A DNA stretch of 64,000 nucleotides from Haliscomenobacter sp. (lineage in GTDB: Bacteria; Bacteroidota; Bacteroidia; Chitinophagales; Saprospiraceae), in contig JADJPL010000003.1 of NCBI GenBank assembly GCA_016713275.1, positions 1 to 64,000 of the forward strand, given 5' to 3'. The notes beneath the pieces were generated by a model. The model ran no database searches. It was not told the origin of the DNA and saw only the letters and a list, made by a program, of their open reading frames with translations. Below are positions 39,324 to 48,468 of the stretch, one piece after another. The first letter of the stretch is position 1. Every line of letters starts with the position of its first letter. A program made the translations under genes and the position numbers.

Positions 39324-41591
39324 ATGAAGTACCGGTCTTTCCTTTGGATTTTTGTACTACTTTTTCCTTTCTGGAGTTTTAGCCAGGAAGAGTCAGCGCC
39401 GGCCAGACCGAAACTGGGGCTTGTTCTCAGCGGGGGAGGGGCCAAGGGGTTTGCCCATATCGGTGTATTGAAAGTTTTGGAAGAAGCCGGGCTTCGGCCG
39501 GATATGATCAGCGGCACGAGTATGGGCGGAATCATCGGAGGGCTGTATTCCATTGGATATTCTGCCGATACGCTGTATCAGATCGTACGGTCCCAAAACT
39601 GGAGCCGTGTGCTGAGCGACCAGATCGATCTGAACGAAGTGCTTTTCGAGGAAAAACCGTTTTTCAAAAATGAATTCCTCGAACTTCCTCTCCAAAACGG
39701 GAAAGTGGCCCCTCCTTCGGGACTGATCGAAGGGCAGCAAATCGAGCAACTTCTCAGTAAATTGGCGCTTCCGGTATTTAACCAGGAAGATTTTAGCGCG
39801 TTCCCGATCCCGTTCTTATGCGTTGCGGCTAATGTGGCTACGGGAGAGCCCGTTGTTCTGGATAGCGGTTACCTGCCGGATGCCCTGCGCACCACGATGG
39901 CGATCCCGTCTGTATTTACGGTAGTGAACCGGGATTCCCAGGTGTTGGTCGATGGAGGGCTGGTGCGGAATTTTCCGGTGGTGGAACTGGTGGAGCGCGG
40001 CGCGGAGGTGATTATCGGCGTCTATACCGGCGCCCGGTCTTCTCCTCAGAATAAGCTGACGTCCTTCTCCGATATTTTATACCAAAGCGGGTTTCTGATG
40101 AGCATCAAGGACGCGGAGGCCCAGATGCCCTATCTCCGGCTTCTCATTGAACCCGATTTGTCCGAGCTGGGGGCCGACCGTTTTGATTCGTATGAAGCGA
40201 TCATTGCGGCGGGCGAGCGGGAAGCCCGAAAATTCATGCCTGTTTTAAGGCATCTTGCCGACTCCCTGAATGCCCTGGGCCCGCTTTTGCCGCTTTTGCC
40301 AATACCCCGGAAGGATTCGGTATTCGTCGACCTGATCGAGATTAACGGAAATCAATTTATCGAAGGGGTGGAGATCCTTGGGCGTTCGGGGCTCGAGCCA
40401 GGCGCCTGGCATACTGCGGAGGATCTGGACTATGCGGTACGGCATTTGTATGGCGCCAATCTATTCCGAAAGGTCAGTTATTGGCTGAAGGAGGAATACG
40501 GCCAGACCCGCCTGGTGTTGCGGTGCAAAGAGAAACTGCCTGCCGTGTTGAGAACATCCATTCTTTACGATTCTTATGGCGATAGCGGCTTTTTGTTCAG
40601 TTTGACTGCCCGGAACAAGTTGTTGCCTGCCTCCCGGGCTATGTTCATCGGGCAGGTTACGGAAAATTACCATTTCCGGCTAAACTACCTGAAATATTTG
40701 GGGAAAAGCCAATTGTCCAGCCTGTTCTCGCAAGTGAGCATAGCTAAAGCGCTCCTCCCTAATGTGGAGCAAGGCGGGCTCGTCGGCAATGAATACCGGC
40801 TGGTGGAAATCCCCTTTGAACTGCGCCTGCAGCGCCGTATCGGCAACAACGCGCAAATCGCGTTAGGATTAAAAAGGGATTATATTTCCCTGAGACCTTT
40901 AAAAGGCAAAGACGCCGAGTGGGTGGAACGGGTGCGTTCCCAAAGCTGGTCGGCTTCCCTCTCCGCCGGAGTAAACACCCTGAACAGCAACGTGTTTCCT
41001 ACCCGGGGAATCGCCATGCACGCCGAATTTACGCCTGCACTGGATGTAGAAACCCGATTGGAGCTCCGGAAGCAGGCGATCCAGGTTCCCCCCGAAGTGG
41101 ATTCCCTTGGCAAAGCAGGTCCATACCAAAAGATTTTTTTTCATATCCTCGGGTATCTTCCCCTGCATAGCCGGGCTTCGCTGAAATGGGGGGTAGATGC
41201 AGGGCTGTTGTTTAACGTGAAAAACCCATTATCCGATTTCTTTCTGCTGGGCGGCCCCGAACCGATGGGCCCGAGAACGACCCCGTTTTATGGGATGGCG
41301 CCCAATGAATTAAACACCAGCCGGTTGGCCATAACGTCCATCGGCTATCAGCAAACGCTGACCAAACGCGTGCTTTTTTCTCTGGATGTGAGCGCAGGCT
41401 TTATCACGGCCCCTTTCCCTGTGCCGCAACAGACCCTCCAATTGGATACCTACCTCATGGGTGGGGGACTAACGCTGGGGTATCGGACGATAGCAGGCCC
41501 GGTAAAAGCCACGATTTCCAAGCCGTTGGTTTCCAGCAGTTGGATAAAAAACGATGTGCGGTTCTTTCTGAGCTTTGGATACCGGTTTTAA
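39324..41591 (+). CDS. Patatin-like phospholipase with POTRA and outer-membrane beta-barrel (RssA/BamA-type fusion)
   Basis: The ATG at 39324 begins a signal peptide (MKYRSFLWIFVLLFPFWSFS), preferred over the upstream in-frame start at 39267. The patatin domain shows the oxyanion loop SGGGAKGFAHIGVL, the nucleophile GTSMGG (GxSxG) and the DGG motif VDGGLVRNFPV. A POTRA-like segment (IEINGNQFIEGVEILGRSGL) and a C-terminal surface-antigen barrel ending in RFFLSFGYRF follow. At 755 residues it matches PlpD-type, two-partner-like autosecreted or outer-membrane phospholipases. It is probably a lipid hydrolase attached to the outer membrane. Confidence 0.9.
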   Translation: MKYRSFLWIFVLLFPFWSFSQEESAPARPKLGLVLSGGGAKGFAHIGVLKVLEEAGLRPDMISGTSMGGIIGGLYSIGYSADTLYQIVRSQNWSRVLSDQIDLNEVLFEEKPFFKNEFLELPLQNGKVAPPSGLIEGQQIEQLLSKLALPVFNQEDFSAFPIPFLCVAANVATGEPVVLDSGYLPDALRTTMAIPSVFTVVNRDSQVLVDGGLVRNFPVVELVERGAEVIIGVYTGARSSPQNKLTSFSDILYQSGFLMSIKDAEAQMPYLRLLIEPDLSELGADRFDSYEAIIAAGEREARKFMPVLRHLADSLNALGPLLPLLPIPRKDSVFVDLIEINGNQFIEGVEILGRSGLEPGAWHTAEDLDYAVRHLYGANLFRKVSYWLKEEYGQTRLVLRCKEKLPAVLRTSILYDSYGDSGFLFSLTARNKLLPASRAMFIGQVTENYHFRLNYLKYLGKSQLSSLFSQVSIAKALLPNVEQGGLVGNEYRLVEIPFELRLQRRIGNNAQIALGLKRDYISLRPLKGKDAEWVERVRSQSWSASLSAGVNTLNSNVFPTRGIAMHAEFTPALDVETRLELRKQAIQVPPEVDSLGKAGPYQKIFFHILGYLPLHSRASLKWGVDAGLLFNVKNPLSDFFLLGGPEPMGPRTTPFYGMAPNELNTSRLAITSIGYQQTLTKRVLFSLDVSAGFITAPFPVPQQTLQLDTYLMGGGLTLGYRTIAGPVKATISKPLVSSSWIKNDVRFFLSFGYRF

Positions 41592-41827
41592 TCAGGTAGT
41601 TTTTGGACTTCTGCCGAAGGGGAATAGACACGTCTGAAATTTATTTGGAAAAGTTTTGAAAAACAAAATAACCCGACGTTGGAAAGGCGTGGAACTGCAT
41701 ACCGCGCTGATCCGCCCAAGCCGCAAGTCCGTATTGGTTTGTTGAAGAGGATTTGGGAATTTCCCAGCCCATTTCGCGCTGCGTATAGTTTATTTACCTG
41801 TATCTTTCGCCCAAAACCATTCGGGTT

Positions 41828-42778
41828 ATGATTTCCATACTCTTACTGACCGGCGGGGTGATTGCGGTGTTGATAGGCGCCAACTTTTTGGTTGACGGCG
41901 CTTCCTCCCTGGCGAAGAAACTACAGGTGTCTGATTTGGTCATAGGCCTTACGGTAGTCGCTTTTGGCACCTCTACGCCCGAGCTTACCGTTAGCGTGTT
42001 TTCTTCCATGCAGGGAGAAGTGGACTTGGCATTAGGCAATGTGGTGGGAAGCAACCTGTTTAACACCATGGTTATCCTGGGGATTGCCGCGATGATCTAT
42101 CCCCTTCAGGTGCATAGCAATACGATCTGGAAGGAAATCCCGATGAGCCTTTTGGCCGCATTGGTGCTTTTGGCGCTGGTCAGCGACCGCTGGCTCGATG
42201 GCGCCGCCAACCCCGGTATTTCCCGGGCGGAGGGGTTGGCATTATTGGGCTTTTTTTCTATTTTCTTGTATTATACCTTTTTAGTCGCAAAAAACACCCC
42301 TCCTAAGGAGCTCCACAATGTTGTCAAAACCTACCCTGTCTATTTATCGCTTCTGATGGTTGCCGGAGGGCTGATTTTGCTTGTCGTTGGCGGGAGGTGG
42401 ATAGTGATTGGGGCGGTGGAAATTGCAGAAAGGCTAGGAATGAGCAAGTCCATTATCGCCTTGACGATTGTTGCTGCGGGCACCTCCATTCCCGAACTGG
42501 CTACTTCCGCGGTGGCAGCGTTCAAAAAGAATGCCGATATCGCAGTGGGGAACGTTGTAGGGAGTAATATTTTCAATATTTTCATGATTCTTGGAGTTTC
42601 AGCGGTGATTAAACCGCTGGGGCTGGGAAGCATAACGATACTCGACATTTCCCTGGTGGCGGTGATCAGCCTGGTCCTGTTCATTAAATCGTACAACTAT
42701 ACGGTAAGCCGGGTCGAAGGCGGATTGTTGTTGCTGATGTATGTGGCCTATGTCGTATACCTGATCTTGCAAAGCTAA
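41828..42778 (+). CDS. Calcium/sodium antiporter (CaCA superfamily, YrbG-like)
   Basis: The 316-residue membrane protein contains the two inverted alpha repeats of the CaCA family: VVAFGTSTPELTVSVFSS near residue 40 and VAAGTSIPELATSAVAA near residue 220. Their acidic residues bind the cation in transport. About ten hydrophobic segments are present. It exchanges Na+ (or K+/H+) for Ca2+ across the inner membrane. It is convergent with the thiolase gene, 7 bp apart. Confidence 0.92.
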   Translation: MISILLLTGGVIAVLIGANFLVDGASSLAKKLQVSDLVIGLTVVAFGTSTPELTVSVFSSMQGEVDLALGNVVGSNLFNTMVILGIAAMIYPLQVHSNTIWKEIPMSLLAALVLLALVSDRWLDGAANPGISRAEGLALLGFFSIFLYYTFLVAKNTPPKELHNVVKTYPVYLSLLMVAGGLILLVVGGRWIVIGAVEIAERLGMSKSIIALTIVAAGTSIPELATSAVAAFKKNADIAVGNVVGSNIFNIFMILGVSAVIKPLGLGSITILDISLVAVISLVLFIKSYNYTVSRVEGGLLLLMYVAYVVYLILQS

Positions 42779-42785
42779 GCCGGGC

Positions 42786-43994
42786 TTACGCCCGCTCCAA
42801 CACCACCGCATAGCCTTGCCCTACCCCGATACACATGGTAACGAGGGCATAACGTTGTTTCCGGAGGCCCAGTTCCAGTGCGGCCGTCAGCAACAACCGG
42901 GCGCCGCTCATGCCCAGCGGATGGCCGATGGCGATGGCGCCGCCGTTGGGGTTGATGCGGGGATCGTCGCTGGCAAGACCCAGTTCGCGGGTGCAAGCCA
43001 GGACCTGGGCTGCAAACGCTTCGTTGATCTCGATCAGGTCTATTTGGTCCATCGCCAGGCCGGCTTTTTTCAGCGCCAGGCGCGACGCTTCCACAGGGCC
43101 TATGCCCATGATGCGGGGTTCTACGCCCACCACTGCGCTGGCCGCGATGCGGGCCAGCGGCTGGAGCGCATACCGTTTGATTGCATCTTCCGATGCCAGA
43201 AGCAAAGCGGCGGCTCCGTCGTTGAGGCCGGAAGCGTTGCCTGCGGTGACCGTCCCTCCACCGGGCCGGAAGGCGGGTTTGAGCTTGGCCAGAATTTCCA
43301 GGGTCGTATTGGGCTTAATGAATTCGTCTTCCGCAAACAAGCGGGTTTCCCCTTTTCCGGCCGGGACGGGAACCGGTGCAATCTCTTTTGCCATCCTGCC
43401 GGAACGCTGGGCTTCTGCCGCTTTCCTTTGGGACCCATACGCGAACCGGTCCTGGTCCTCCCGGCTGATTTGGTATAATTCCGCCAGATTTTCTGCGGTT
43501 TCCCCCATGCTGTCGATTCCATACTGCGCTTTCATCGCAGGGTTAACGAACCGCCAGCCAAAGCTGCTGTCGTACAACTCCACGTCCCTGCCAAAAGGCT
43601 GGCTGGATTTGGACAGAACCCACGGGCTGCGGGTCATGTGCTCTACACCGCCGGCCAGGTACAGGTCTCCGTCGCCGCAACGGATCGCGCGCGCTGCATG
43701 CACAGCGGCAGCCATACCCGAAGCGCACAGGCGGTTGACGGTCTCTCCCGGAATCGAATAAGGGAGCCCCGCCAAAAGAAGCGCCATACGGGCTACGTTG
43801 CGGTTGTCTTCTCCCGCCTGGTTGGCGCAGCCAAGCAGGACGTCGCTGTAGGCGTCTTCGGGAATCTCCGGGTGGCGCCCGGCGAGGGCACGCAGGGCAT
43901 GGGCCGCTAAATCGTCGGCTCGAACCTGGGACAAGGCGCCCGTAAACTTACCAACCGGAGTGCGAACCCCATCTATAATATACGCTTGCTGCAT
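42786..43994 (-). CDS. Acetyl-CoA acyltransferase (thiolase)
   Basis: The ATG at 43994 (MQQAYIIDGVRTPVG) gives the standard thiolase N-terminus and 402 residues; an upstream in-frame start at 44075 is less likely. The catalytic Cys90 lies in NRLCASGMAAAVHAARAI, the histidine in GGAIAIGHPLGMSGARL and the second cysteine in VTMCIGVGQGYA. The overall sequence is like beta-ketoadipyl-CoA or acetoacetyl-CoA thiolases. It may act with the 3-hydroxyacyl-CoA dehydrogenase at 4483-5643 in beta-oxidation or aromatic-acid breakdown, although the two are not adjacent. Confidence 0.92.
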   Translation of the reverse strand: MQQAYIIDGVRTPVGKFTGALSQVRADDLAAHALRALAGRHPEIPEDAYSDVLLGCANQAGEDNRNVARMALLLAGLPYSIPGETVNRLCASGMAAAVHAARAIRCGDGDLYLAGGVEHMTRSPWVLSKSSQPFGRDVELYDSSFGWRFVNPAMKAQYGIDSMGETAENLAELYQISREDQDRFAYGSQRKAAEAQRSGRMAKEIAPVPVPAGKGETRLFAEDEFIKPNTTLEILAKLKPAFRPGGGTVTAGNASGLNDGAAALLLASEDAIKRYALQPLARIAASAVVGVEPRIMGIGPVEASRLALKKAGLAMDQIDLIEINEAFAAQVLACTRELGLASDDPRINPNGGAIAIGHPLGMSGARLLLTAALELGLRKQRYALVTMCIGVGQGYAVVLERA

Positions 43995-44056
43995 CGGAAT
44001 ACCCTTTTGACTAAAATCACAAAATAACGGACAGTCCTGAGTCAATTTTGTTCGAA

Positions 44057-44064
44057 CAAAAATA
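44057..44064 (-). promoter_or_regulatory. Candidate -7 box for the thiolase gene
   Basis: The minus strand reads TATTTTTG, an exact TAnnTTTG match, 62 bp ahead of the thiolase ATG. No convincing -33 box is seen. Confidence 0.3.
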
Positions 44065-44087
44065 CCTACTAACACCGGATTGGGTAT

Positions 44088-44095
44088 TAGATTTG
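44088..44095 (+). promoter_or_regulatory. Candidate -7 box for the lipoprotein-SCO1 pair
   Basis: TAGATTTG matches TAnnTTTG exactly and lies 23 bp before the lipoprotein ATG at 44119. The -33 element is not clear. Confidence 0.35.
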
Positions 44096-44118
44096 CACAA
44101 ATTCAAAAATCTGTTACC

Positions 44119-44559
44119 ATGAAACCACTTTTTTATACGTTGGTAAGTTTGCTGCTTCTTACCCTGTTGGGTTGCGGCAATGAAAAAAAAGCCCAGGAGG
44201 CAGAACAAGTTCAACTTCGCTCCGAGCTGATGGCGGCACACGATGAAGTGATGCCTATGATGGGCGAACTCACCAGCCTGGCCGGACAACTGAAGCAAAT
44301 CCTTCAGGCCGATTCCACACTCGCTGCCGACGTGCGCGCCCAGATGGAAACCGCCGTCGCCCAAATGACCGAAGCTGAAGAAGGTATGATGGACTGGATG
44401 GCCAACTTCAAACAACCCGAAAGCCTTCGTGCGGAAATGGACCACAAAGCCATTATGGCTTACCTGAGCCAGGAAAAAGAGAAGATCAGCGAGGTCGGCG
44501 TTCAGATCAAATCGGGGATCGAAACAGGAAAGACGCTGGTGGCTGCAACCGGTAAATAG
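44119..44559 (+). CDS. Small helical lipoprotein upstream of SCO1
   Basis: The ATG at 44119 starts a lipoprotein signal with lipobox LLGC (MKPLFYTLVSLLLLTLLGCG). The mature part is almost entirely amphipathic helix, with methionine-rich stretches (HDEVMPMMGEL, EEGMMDWMANF) and histidines. At 146 residues it matches no family I can name. It precedes the SCO1 gene by 14 bp, so it probably belongs to copper handling or cytochrome oxidase maturation; the methionine clusters would suit copper contact, but this is inference. Confidence 0.65.
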   Translation: MKPLFYTLVSLLLLTLLGCGNEKKAQEAEQVQLRSELMAAHDEVMPMMGELTSLAGQLKQILQADSTLAADVRAQMETAVAQMTEAEEGMMDWMANFKQPESLRAEMDHKAIMAYLSQEKEKISEVGVQIKSGIETGKTLVAATGK

Positions 44560-44573
44560 TAAATAAAAAAGCC

Positions 44574-45188
44574 ATGCTAAAATACAGCCTATTGCTTTTA
44601 GGAGCAGCGCTCCTTTTGGTTGGGTGCAACCTGAAGCGCACGCCGGAAGCTTTGCCTATTTTGGGCAATTCGGAAATCGTAAATGGGGATACCATCTACC
44701 ACCAGGTGCGGGATTTCTCCTTTATCAATCAGGACAGTCAGGAGGTCAACAATGCCACCTTTGAGGGGAAAGCCTATGTTGTGGATTTCTTTTTCATCAG
44801 TTGCCCCACCATTTGCCCGATGGTCAACAAGCAGATGCTCCGGGTATACGACAGGTTTAAAGACGACGACCGCTTGCTGCTTCTGGCGCATTCCATTGAT
44901 ACCAAGCACGACACGATTCCCAGGCTGAAGCAATTCGCTCAAAATCTGGGTGTATCCAACGATAAGTGGATCTTCGTGACGGGGGTAAAAGATTCTATTT
45001 ATTCCATCGCCAACGATTACTTCAGCATCGCCATCGAGGACCCTGAGGCGCCGGGAGGGTTCGACCACAGCGGCCGGTTGATCCTGGTAGACAAGAACCG
45101 CCACGTTCGCTCGTTCTGCGATGGCACCGACCCGGAAAGCGTCGACCGCTTTATGAAGGATATCGAAGTTTTGCTGAAAGAAATGTAA
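44574..45188 (+). CDS. SCO1/SenC-family copper chaperone lipoprotein
   Basis: The signal ends in a lipobox (LLLVGCN). The thioredoxin-like SCO domain contains the copper-binding CPTIC motif in FFFISCPTICPMVNKQML and the third ligand histidine in GGFDHSGRLILVDKN. The 204-residue protein is expected to deliver copper to the CuA site of cytochrome c oxidase, or to act as a thiol reductase, in the periplasm. It is co-directional with the small lipoprotein just upstream. Five bases past its stop begins repeat cassette 3. Confidence 0.9.
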   Translation: MLKYSLLLLGAALLLVGCNLKRTPEALPILGNSEIVNGDTIYHQVRDFSFINQDSQEVNNATFEGKAYVVDFFFISCPTICPMVNKQMLRVYDRFKDDDRLLLLAHSIDTKHDTIPRLKQFAQNLGVSNDKWIFVTGVKDSIYSIANDYFSIAIEDPEAPGGFDHSGRLILVDKNRHVRSFCDGTDPESVDRFMKDIEVLLKEM

Positions 45189-45439
45189 AAAAAGTTGCGG
45201 AGTTGCGGAGTTGCGGAGTTGCGGAGTTGCGGAGAAATAGAACCTCGCAACCCCGCAACCTCGTAACCCCGCAACTTCGCAACCCCGCAACTTCGCAACC
45301 CCGCAACTTCGCAACTTCGCAACCTCGCAACCTCGCAACCTCGTAACCTCGTAACCTCGTAACCTCGTAACCCCGCAACCTCGTAACCTCGCAACCTCGC
45401 AACCTCGTAACCCCGCAACTTCGTAACCTCGCAACTTCT
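45189..45439. repeat. Intergenic repeat cassette 3 (octamer inverted arrays)
   Basis: Five copies of GTTGCGGA (45194-45233) face about 24 octamers of the forms CTCGCAAC, CCCGCAAC, CTCGTAAC and TTCGCAAC (45244-45436). The two arrays are inverted complements separated by 10 bp, so the left array can pair with any window of the right one. The cassette fills the whole gap between convergent genes. Frames read across it give only low-complexity peptides such as LRGYEVA. Confidence 0.85.
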
Positions 45440-46119
45440 TTAAAGCCTGACCGCCACTCCTGCGCTGATCCCAAACCCGCGGTTGTGGGCTTTTTCCTGT
45501 ACCAGGGGGATGTCGTAGATTTCCTGGAAGCCGTGGGTGTATCTCCCATCGATAAAGAACTTGCCAAAACCCGTGTTAAACTCGGCGCCAATGCCTCCGA
45601 CGGCGCTGATATCCCAGCGCTCAACGCCCAGGGCGCCGAGGTCGAGTTTGGTGTCGGTGAGGTCGAATTCGATAATGCCGGTGGTTTTGGTCACCAGGCG
45701 CGCACCCCCGGCGTAGCTGATGGCGGGGCCAGCCATAGCGTAAAACTTGACGGCTTCGCTCCCGAATTTGGCTTTGGCCAGAAGGGGCATTTCGAGATAA
45801 TCAAAACGGGATTCGGCATCTACGCCCAGTGGAAGATTCACGCCAAACAAATTGACATCCGTTCCCAGGTCTAACCCAAACCCCTTGCGGGTATAACCCA
45901 GCTCGGCCTGCAACGCGAAGTTGGGATGCAGTTCCCACTCGCCAATAGCGGCGATGGACGCGCCGGTCACGTCGTGCAGATCGGGACTGATTTCCTTTAA
46001 GATGTCCGTTTGCCGTACGTTGGCAAACTGAACGCCGCCGCGTAGACCAACGGAAAATTGAGCCTGAAGGGAAAAGATCGATGCGCAAAGCGCAAATACA
46101 AGCAAAAGGTCTTTTTCAT
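45440..46119 (-). CDS. Outer-membrane beta-barrel protein (PorT/OmpA-barrel-like), frameshift at the start
   Basis: A signal peptide with core LLLVFALCASIFSLQAQ leads into an eight-strand-like barrel (FSVGLRGGVQFANVRQ through RGFGISAGVAVRL). The natural ATG is at 46117-46119, but the T run at 46112-46116 (A5 on the coding strand) is one base short of the A6 that would read MKKDLLLVFAL. Corrected length is 226 residues. Proteins of this type are common in Bacteroidota, and specific functions are rarely known. It is convergent with SCO1 across cassette 3. Confidence 0.75.
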
Positions 46120-46206
46120 GGTGCTTACTCGTTTTTCGTATGCAATGGAAATATGCTGCCAAATTGCACCGAGTAAGTGTTAACAGGGGTTATGGGAGTG
46201 TTAGGC

Positions 46207-46920
46207 TTATCTTAAAGTTGATTTTCGCCGTGCGAAAGCTACCGGAAGGTAGACTATTCCGAACATGGCCAGGGCCAGGGGTTCGATCGCCAACAGGTAC
46301 CAGGGCCAGGGACCGAGATAATCCAGGGGAGAAGCGGTAGGCGGTTTGCCAAGGAGGTATACATAATTGGCGCCCAGAACCAGGTTACACCCTAATATGA
46401 CCAGGGCGTAAACCTGAATAGCCAAAAACGCGCGGAAAAGAGCATGCGGCGGAGGGTAAAAACCCAATGCACGGGTAGCGTAGACGGCATAAATGACCAA
46501 CCCGCCGTGAACGAACCAGTACTTGAAAAACGTAAAGGCCGGAAACCCGTCGTATAAATGTGGCGTAAGCACTGCCTGTATCGTACCGGCAAGGATCCAG
46601 AAATAGAGCACCTCGTGTACGGCCCTACGGGGAGTATGCGCAAAAAAGGGCAAGGTAAGGGCCATCATATTGCATATATCGAGTGGAAGGTCGGTCCGGG
46701 GATCAAAATCCCCCAAAGCGATACGGGTCAGCGTCCAGAATAGCACCCACCCGGAGATCACCCAGCTCAGGGCCCGGGCGACGCGGACCCGCCCTTGGTC
46801 ATCCAGTTTTCGCAGCGCCCAGGAGGGAAGCGCCACGCTGCCCAAAAGGATCAGTCCCAATACGATCAGGTGTTCCTTCCCAAAGAGGACAAATCGTTCG
46901 TTGTATGCAAAAAAATCCAT
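46207..46920 (-). CDS. TIGR02206-family integral membrane protein
   Basis: The 237 residues contain about seven hydrophobic segments. The family hallmarks are HLIVLGLILLGS near the N-terminus, DLPLDICNMMALTLP, and GGLVIYAVYATRALGFYPP. TIGR02206 proteins (YwaF-like) have no established function. The gene is separated from the outer-membrane barrel gene by 87 bp on the same strand and is divergent from the dehydrogenase. Confidence 0.8.
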   Translation of the reverse strand: MDFFAYNERFVLFGKEHLIVLGLILLGSVALPSWALRKLDDQGRVRVARALSWVISGWVLFWTLTRIALGDFDPRTDLPLDICNMMALTLPFFAHTPRRAVHEVLYFWILAGTIQAVLTPHLYDGFPAFTFFKYWFVHGGLVIYAVYATRALGFYPPPHALFRAFLAIQVYALVILGCNLVLGANYVYLLGKPPTASPLDYLGPWPWYLLAIEPLALAMFGIVYLPVAFARRKSTLR

Positions 46921-47073
46921 AGTTCATTGAATGCCTGAAACACGTTAAGTACAAATTCCGAAAATGATAAATTTCAATTGTTTCGCCAAATAAAGTTTAC
47001 CTGAAAATAGGATACTAAGATCAGATTTATTCCGAAATCCAGCCGGATTAGTGAAAAGTTTTCTCTGGTTTTG

Positions 47074-47081
47074 TACTTTCG
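47074..47081 (+). promoter_or_regulatory. Candidate -7 box for the dehydrogenase gene
   Basis: TACTTTCG differs from TAnnTTTG at one position and lies 18 bp before the ATG at 47100. The -33 region is weak. Confidence 0.3.
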
Positions 47082-47099
47082 TTACCAACACCTAACCAA

Positions 47100-48092
47100 A
47101 TGGAACCAATACGCATACTTCAAATTGGTTTAGGCCCCCTGGGCCGGAAAACTGCTCAGTTTATTCGCGAACGAAAAAACGTGGTAACGGTCGGAGCGGT
47201 AGACAAAGACCCTGCTTTAATCGGTAAAGACTTTGGCGCGCTCTGCGAAGTAGACGTGGAGGGCGTTACCGTTTCCGGGTCCGTGGCAGAGGCGCTGGCC
47301 AAACAGCCGGCGGATGCGGTGATCCTGACGACGGTCTCCGACATGGCCCGCATCACGCCTCAGATTCTGGAGATTCTGGAAGAAGGGCTTCCTGTGGTCA
47401 GCACCTGTGAAGAATTGTGCTATCCCTGGGAAACGTCCCCCGCATTAGCCCATCAGATCGACACGATGGCCAAAGCCAAAGGAGTAGCCGTTGCCGGTAC
47501 CGGGGTCAATCCAGGTTTTCTGATGGACACCCTGCCCGGAATGCTCACCGGGGTCTGCCAAAAAGTCGATTTTGTGCAGGTAAACCGGTTTCAGGACGCC
47601 CAGTTCCGGCGTATTCCTTTCCAGGTGAAGATCGGCGCCGGGTTAAGCCTGGATGCCTTCGATGCCAAGAAACGCGACGGCGCCCTTCGCCATGTCGGCC
47701 TGACAGAATCCCTGCATTTCATCGCCCGCTGTGTGGGCTGGAAGCTCGACCGCACCGAAGACCTGATTTCGCCGGTGGTGGCCGATCGGGATGTCAAAAC
47801 CCTGGCCATGGAAATACCGAAAGGTCATGCCCTGGGCGTACGCCAGGAGGGCAATGGCTACGTCGGCGGCGAGGTGAAGATCAAACTGGTATTCCAGGCG
47901 GCTATCGGCGAGCCGGAATCTTACGACGAAGTGATTATCCACGGCAAACCCAACCTGCTTTCAAAAATTGCCGGGGGCGTAAACGGCGACGTAGCCACCT
48001 GCGCTATCGCCATCAACGCCGTCGGCGCCGTCCTGCGCGCAACGCCCGGGCTGAAGACGATGCGGGATTTGCCACTCGTAACCTATTTTTAG
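47100..48092 (+). CDS. NAD(P)-dependent dehydrogenase of the dihydrodipicolinate reductase / 2,4-diaminopentanoate dehydrogenase type
   Basis: The N-terminal Rossmann fold is IRILQIGLGPLGRKTAQFI, with a basic residue after it. The middle part (GTGVNPGFLMDTLPGMLTG) and the C-terminal part (GGVNGDVATCAIAINAV) match a family related to DapB and to 2,4-diaminopentanoate dehydrogenase (Ord) of ornithine breakdown. At 330 residues it is longer than DapB (about 270). No other ornithine-fermentation genes are nearby, so the substrate is uncertain; an amino-acid or imine reductase role is likely. Confidence 0.7.
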   Translation: MEPIRILQIGLGPLGRKTAQFIRERKNVVTVGAVDKDPALIGKDFGALCEVDVEGVTVSGSVAEALAKQPADAVILTTVSDMARITPQILEILEEGLPVVSTCEELCYPWETSPALAHQIDTMAKAKGVAVAGTGVNPGFLMDTLPGMLTGVCQKVDFVQVNRFQDAQFRRIPFQVKIGAGLSLDAFDAKKRDGALRHVGLTESLHFIARCVGWKLDRTEDLISPVVADRDVKTLAMEIPKGHALGVRQEGNGYVGGEVKIKLVFQAAIGEPESYDEVIIHGKPNLLSKIAGGVNGDVATCAIAINAVGAVLRATPGLKTMRDLPLVTYF

Positions 48093-48468
48093 ATGTACGA
48101 TGTACGGTTGACGGTTGACGGGAGGGGTTGGGTGTTTTTTGCTCCTCCCTGCGGGGGGGGGGGGGGGGGGGGCCCCGCCCGGGGCCCGGGGGGGGCGGCC
48201 GGGCCCGCCCCCCCTCCCCCCGAAGGGGAGACGATGGAGCCAGAAGGGAGAACGCCATTTTCTATAGTTTTGAGATGCCTTCTAATCATTATTTAGCGTT
48301 TCAAGGCAAATGGCTATTAATCAAACTTACCTCACTCAGCTTTCTTCGTACTTCGTAAATCGTACTTCGTACCTCGTACTTCGTACCTCGTAAATCGTAC
48401 CTCGTAAATCGTACCTCGTAAATCGTAAATCGTACTTCGTACATCGTAAATCATAAAAAACACTCACT
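48093..48468. repeat. Intergenic repeat cassette 4 with a 20-G tract
   Basis: GATGTACGATGTACG and GGTTGAC heptamers follow the dehydrogenase stop (48093-48120). A tract of 20 consecutive G (48153-48172) is embedded in an almost pure G/C stretch (48151-48226). From 48344 to 48452 there are about 15 heptamers of the forms CTTCGTA, CCTCGTA and AATCGTA, the inverted complement of the first block, ending 17 bp before the SusC start. No gene is visible. The region may carry the SusC promoter, but I cannot pick one out. Confidence 0.75.

Noticed and set aside
45244..45436. A CRISPR array
   Set aside because: The repeats are contiguous 8-mers without unique spacers, and no cas gene is in the window.
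44598..45624. Minus-strand frames translating as LRGYEVA and RNSATPQ repeats
   Set aside because: They are translations of the octamer arrays of cassette 3 running into the antisense of SCO1, not proteins.
48013..48296. Pro/Gly-rich frames around the G20 tract
   Set aside because: Low-complexity translations of a G/C homopolymer region on both strands.
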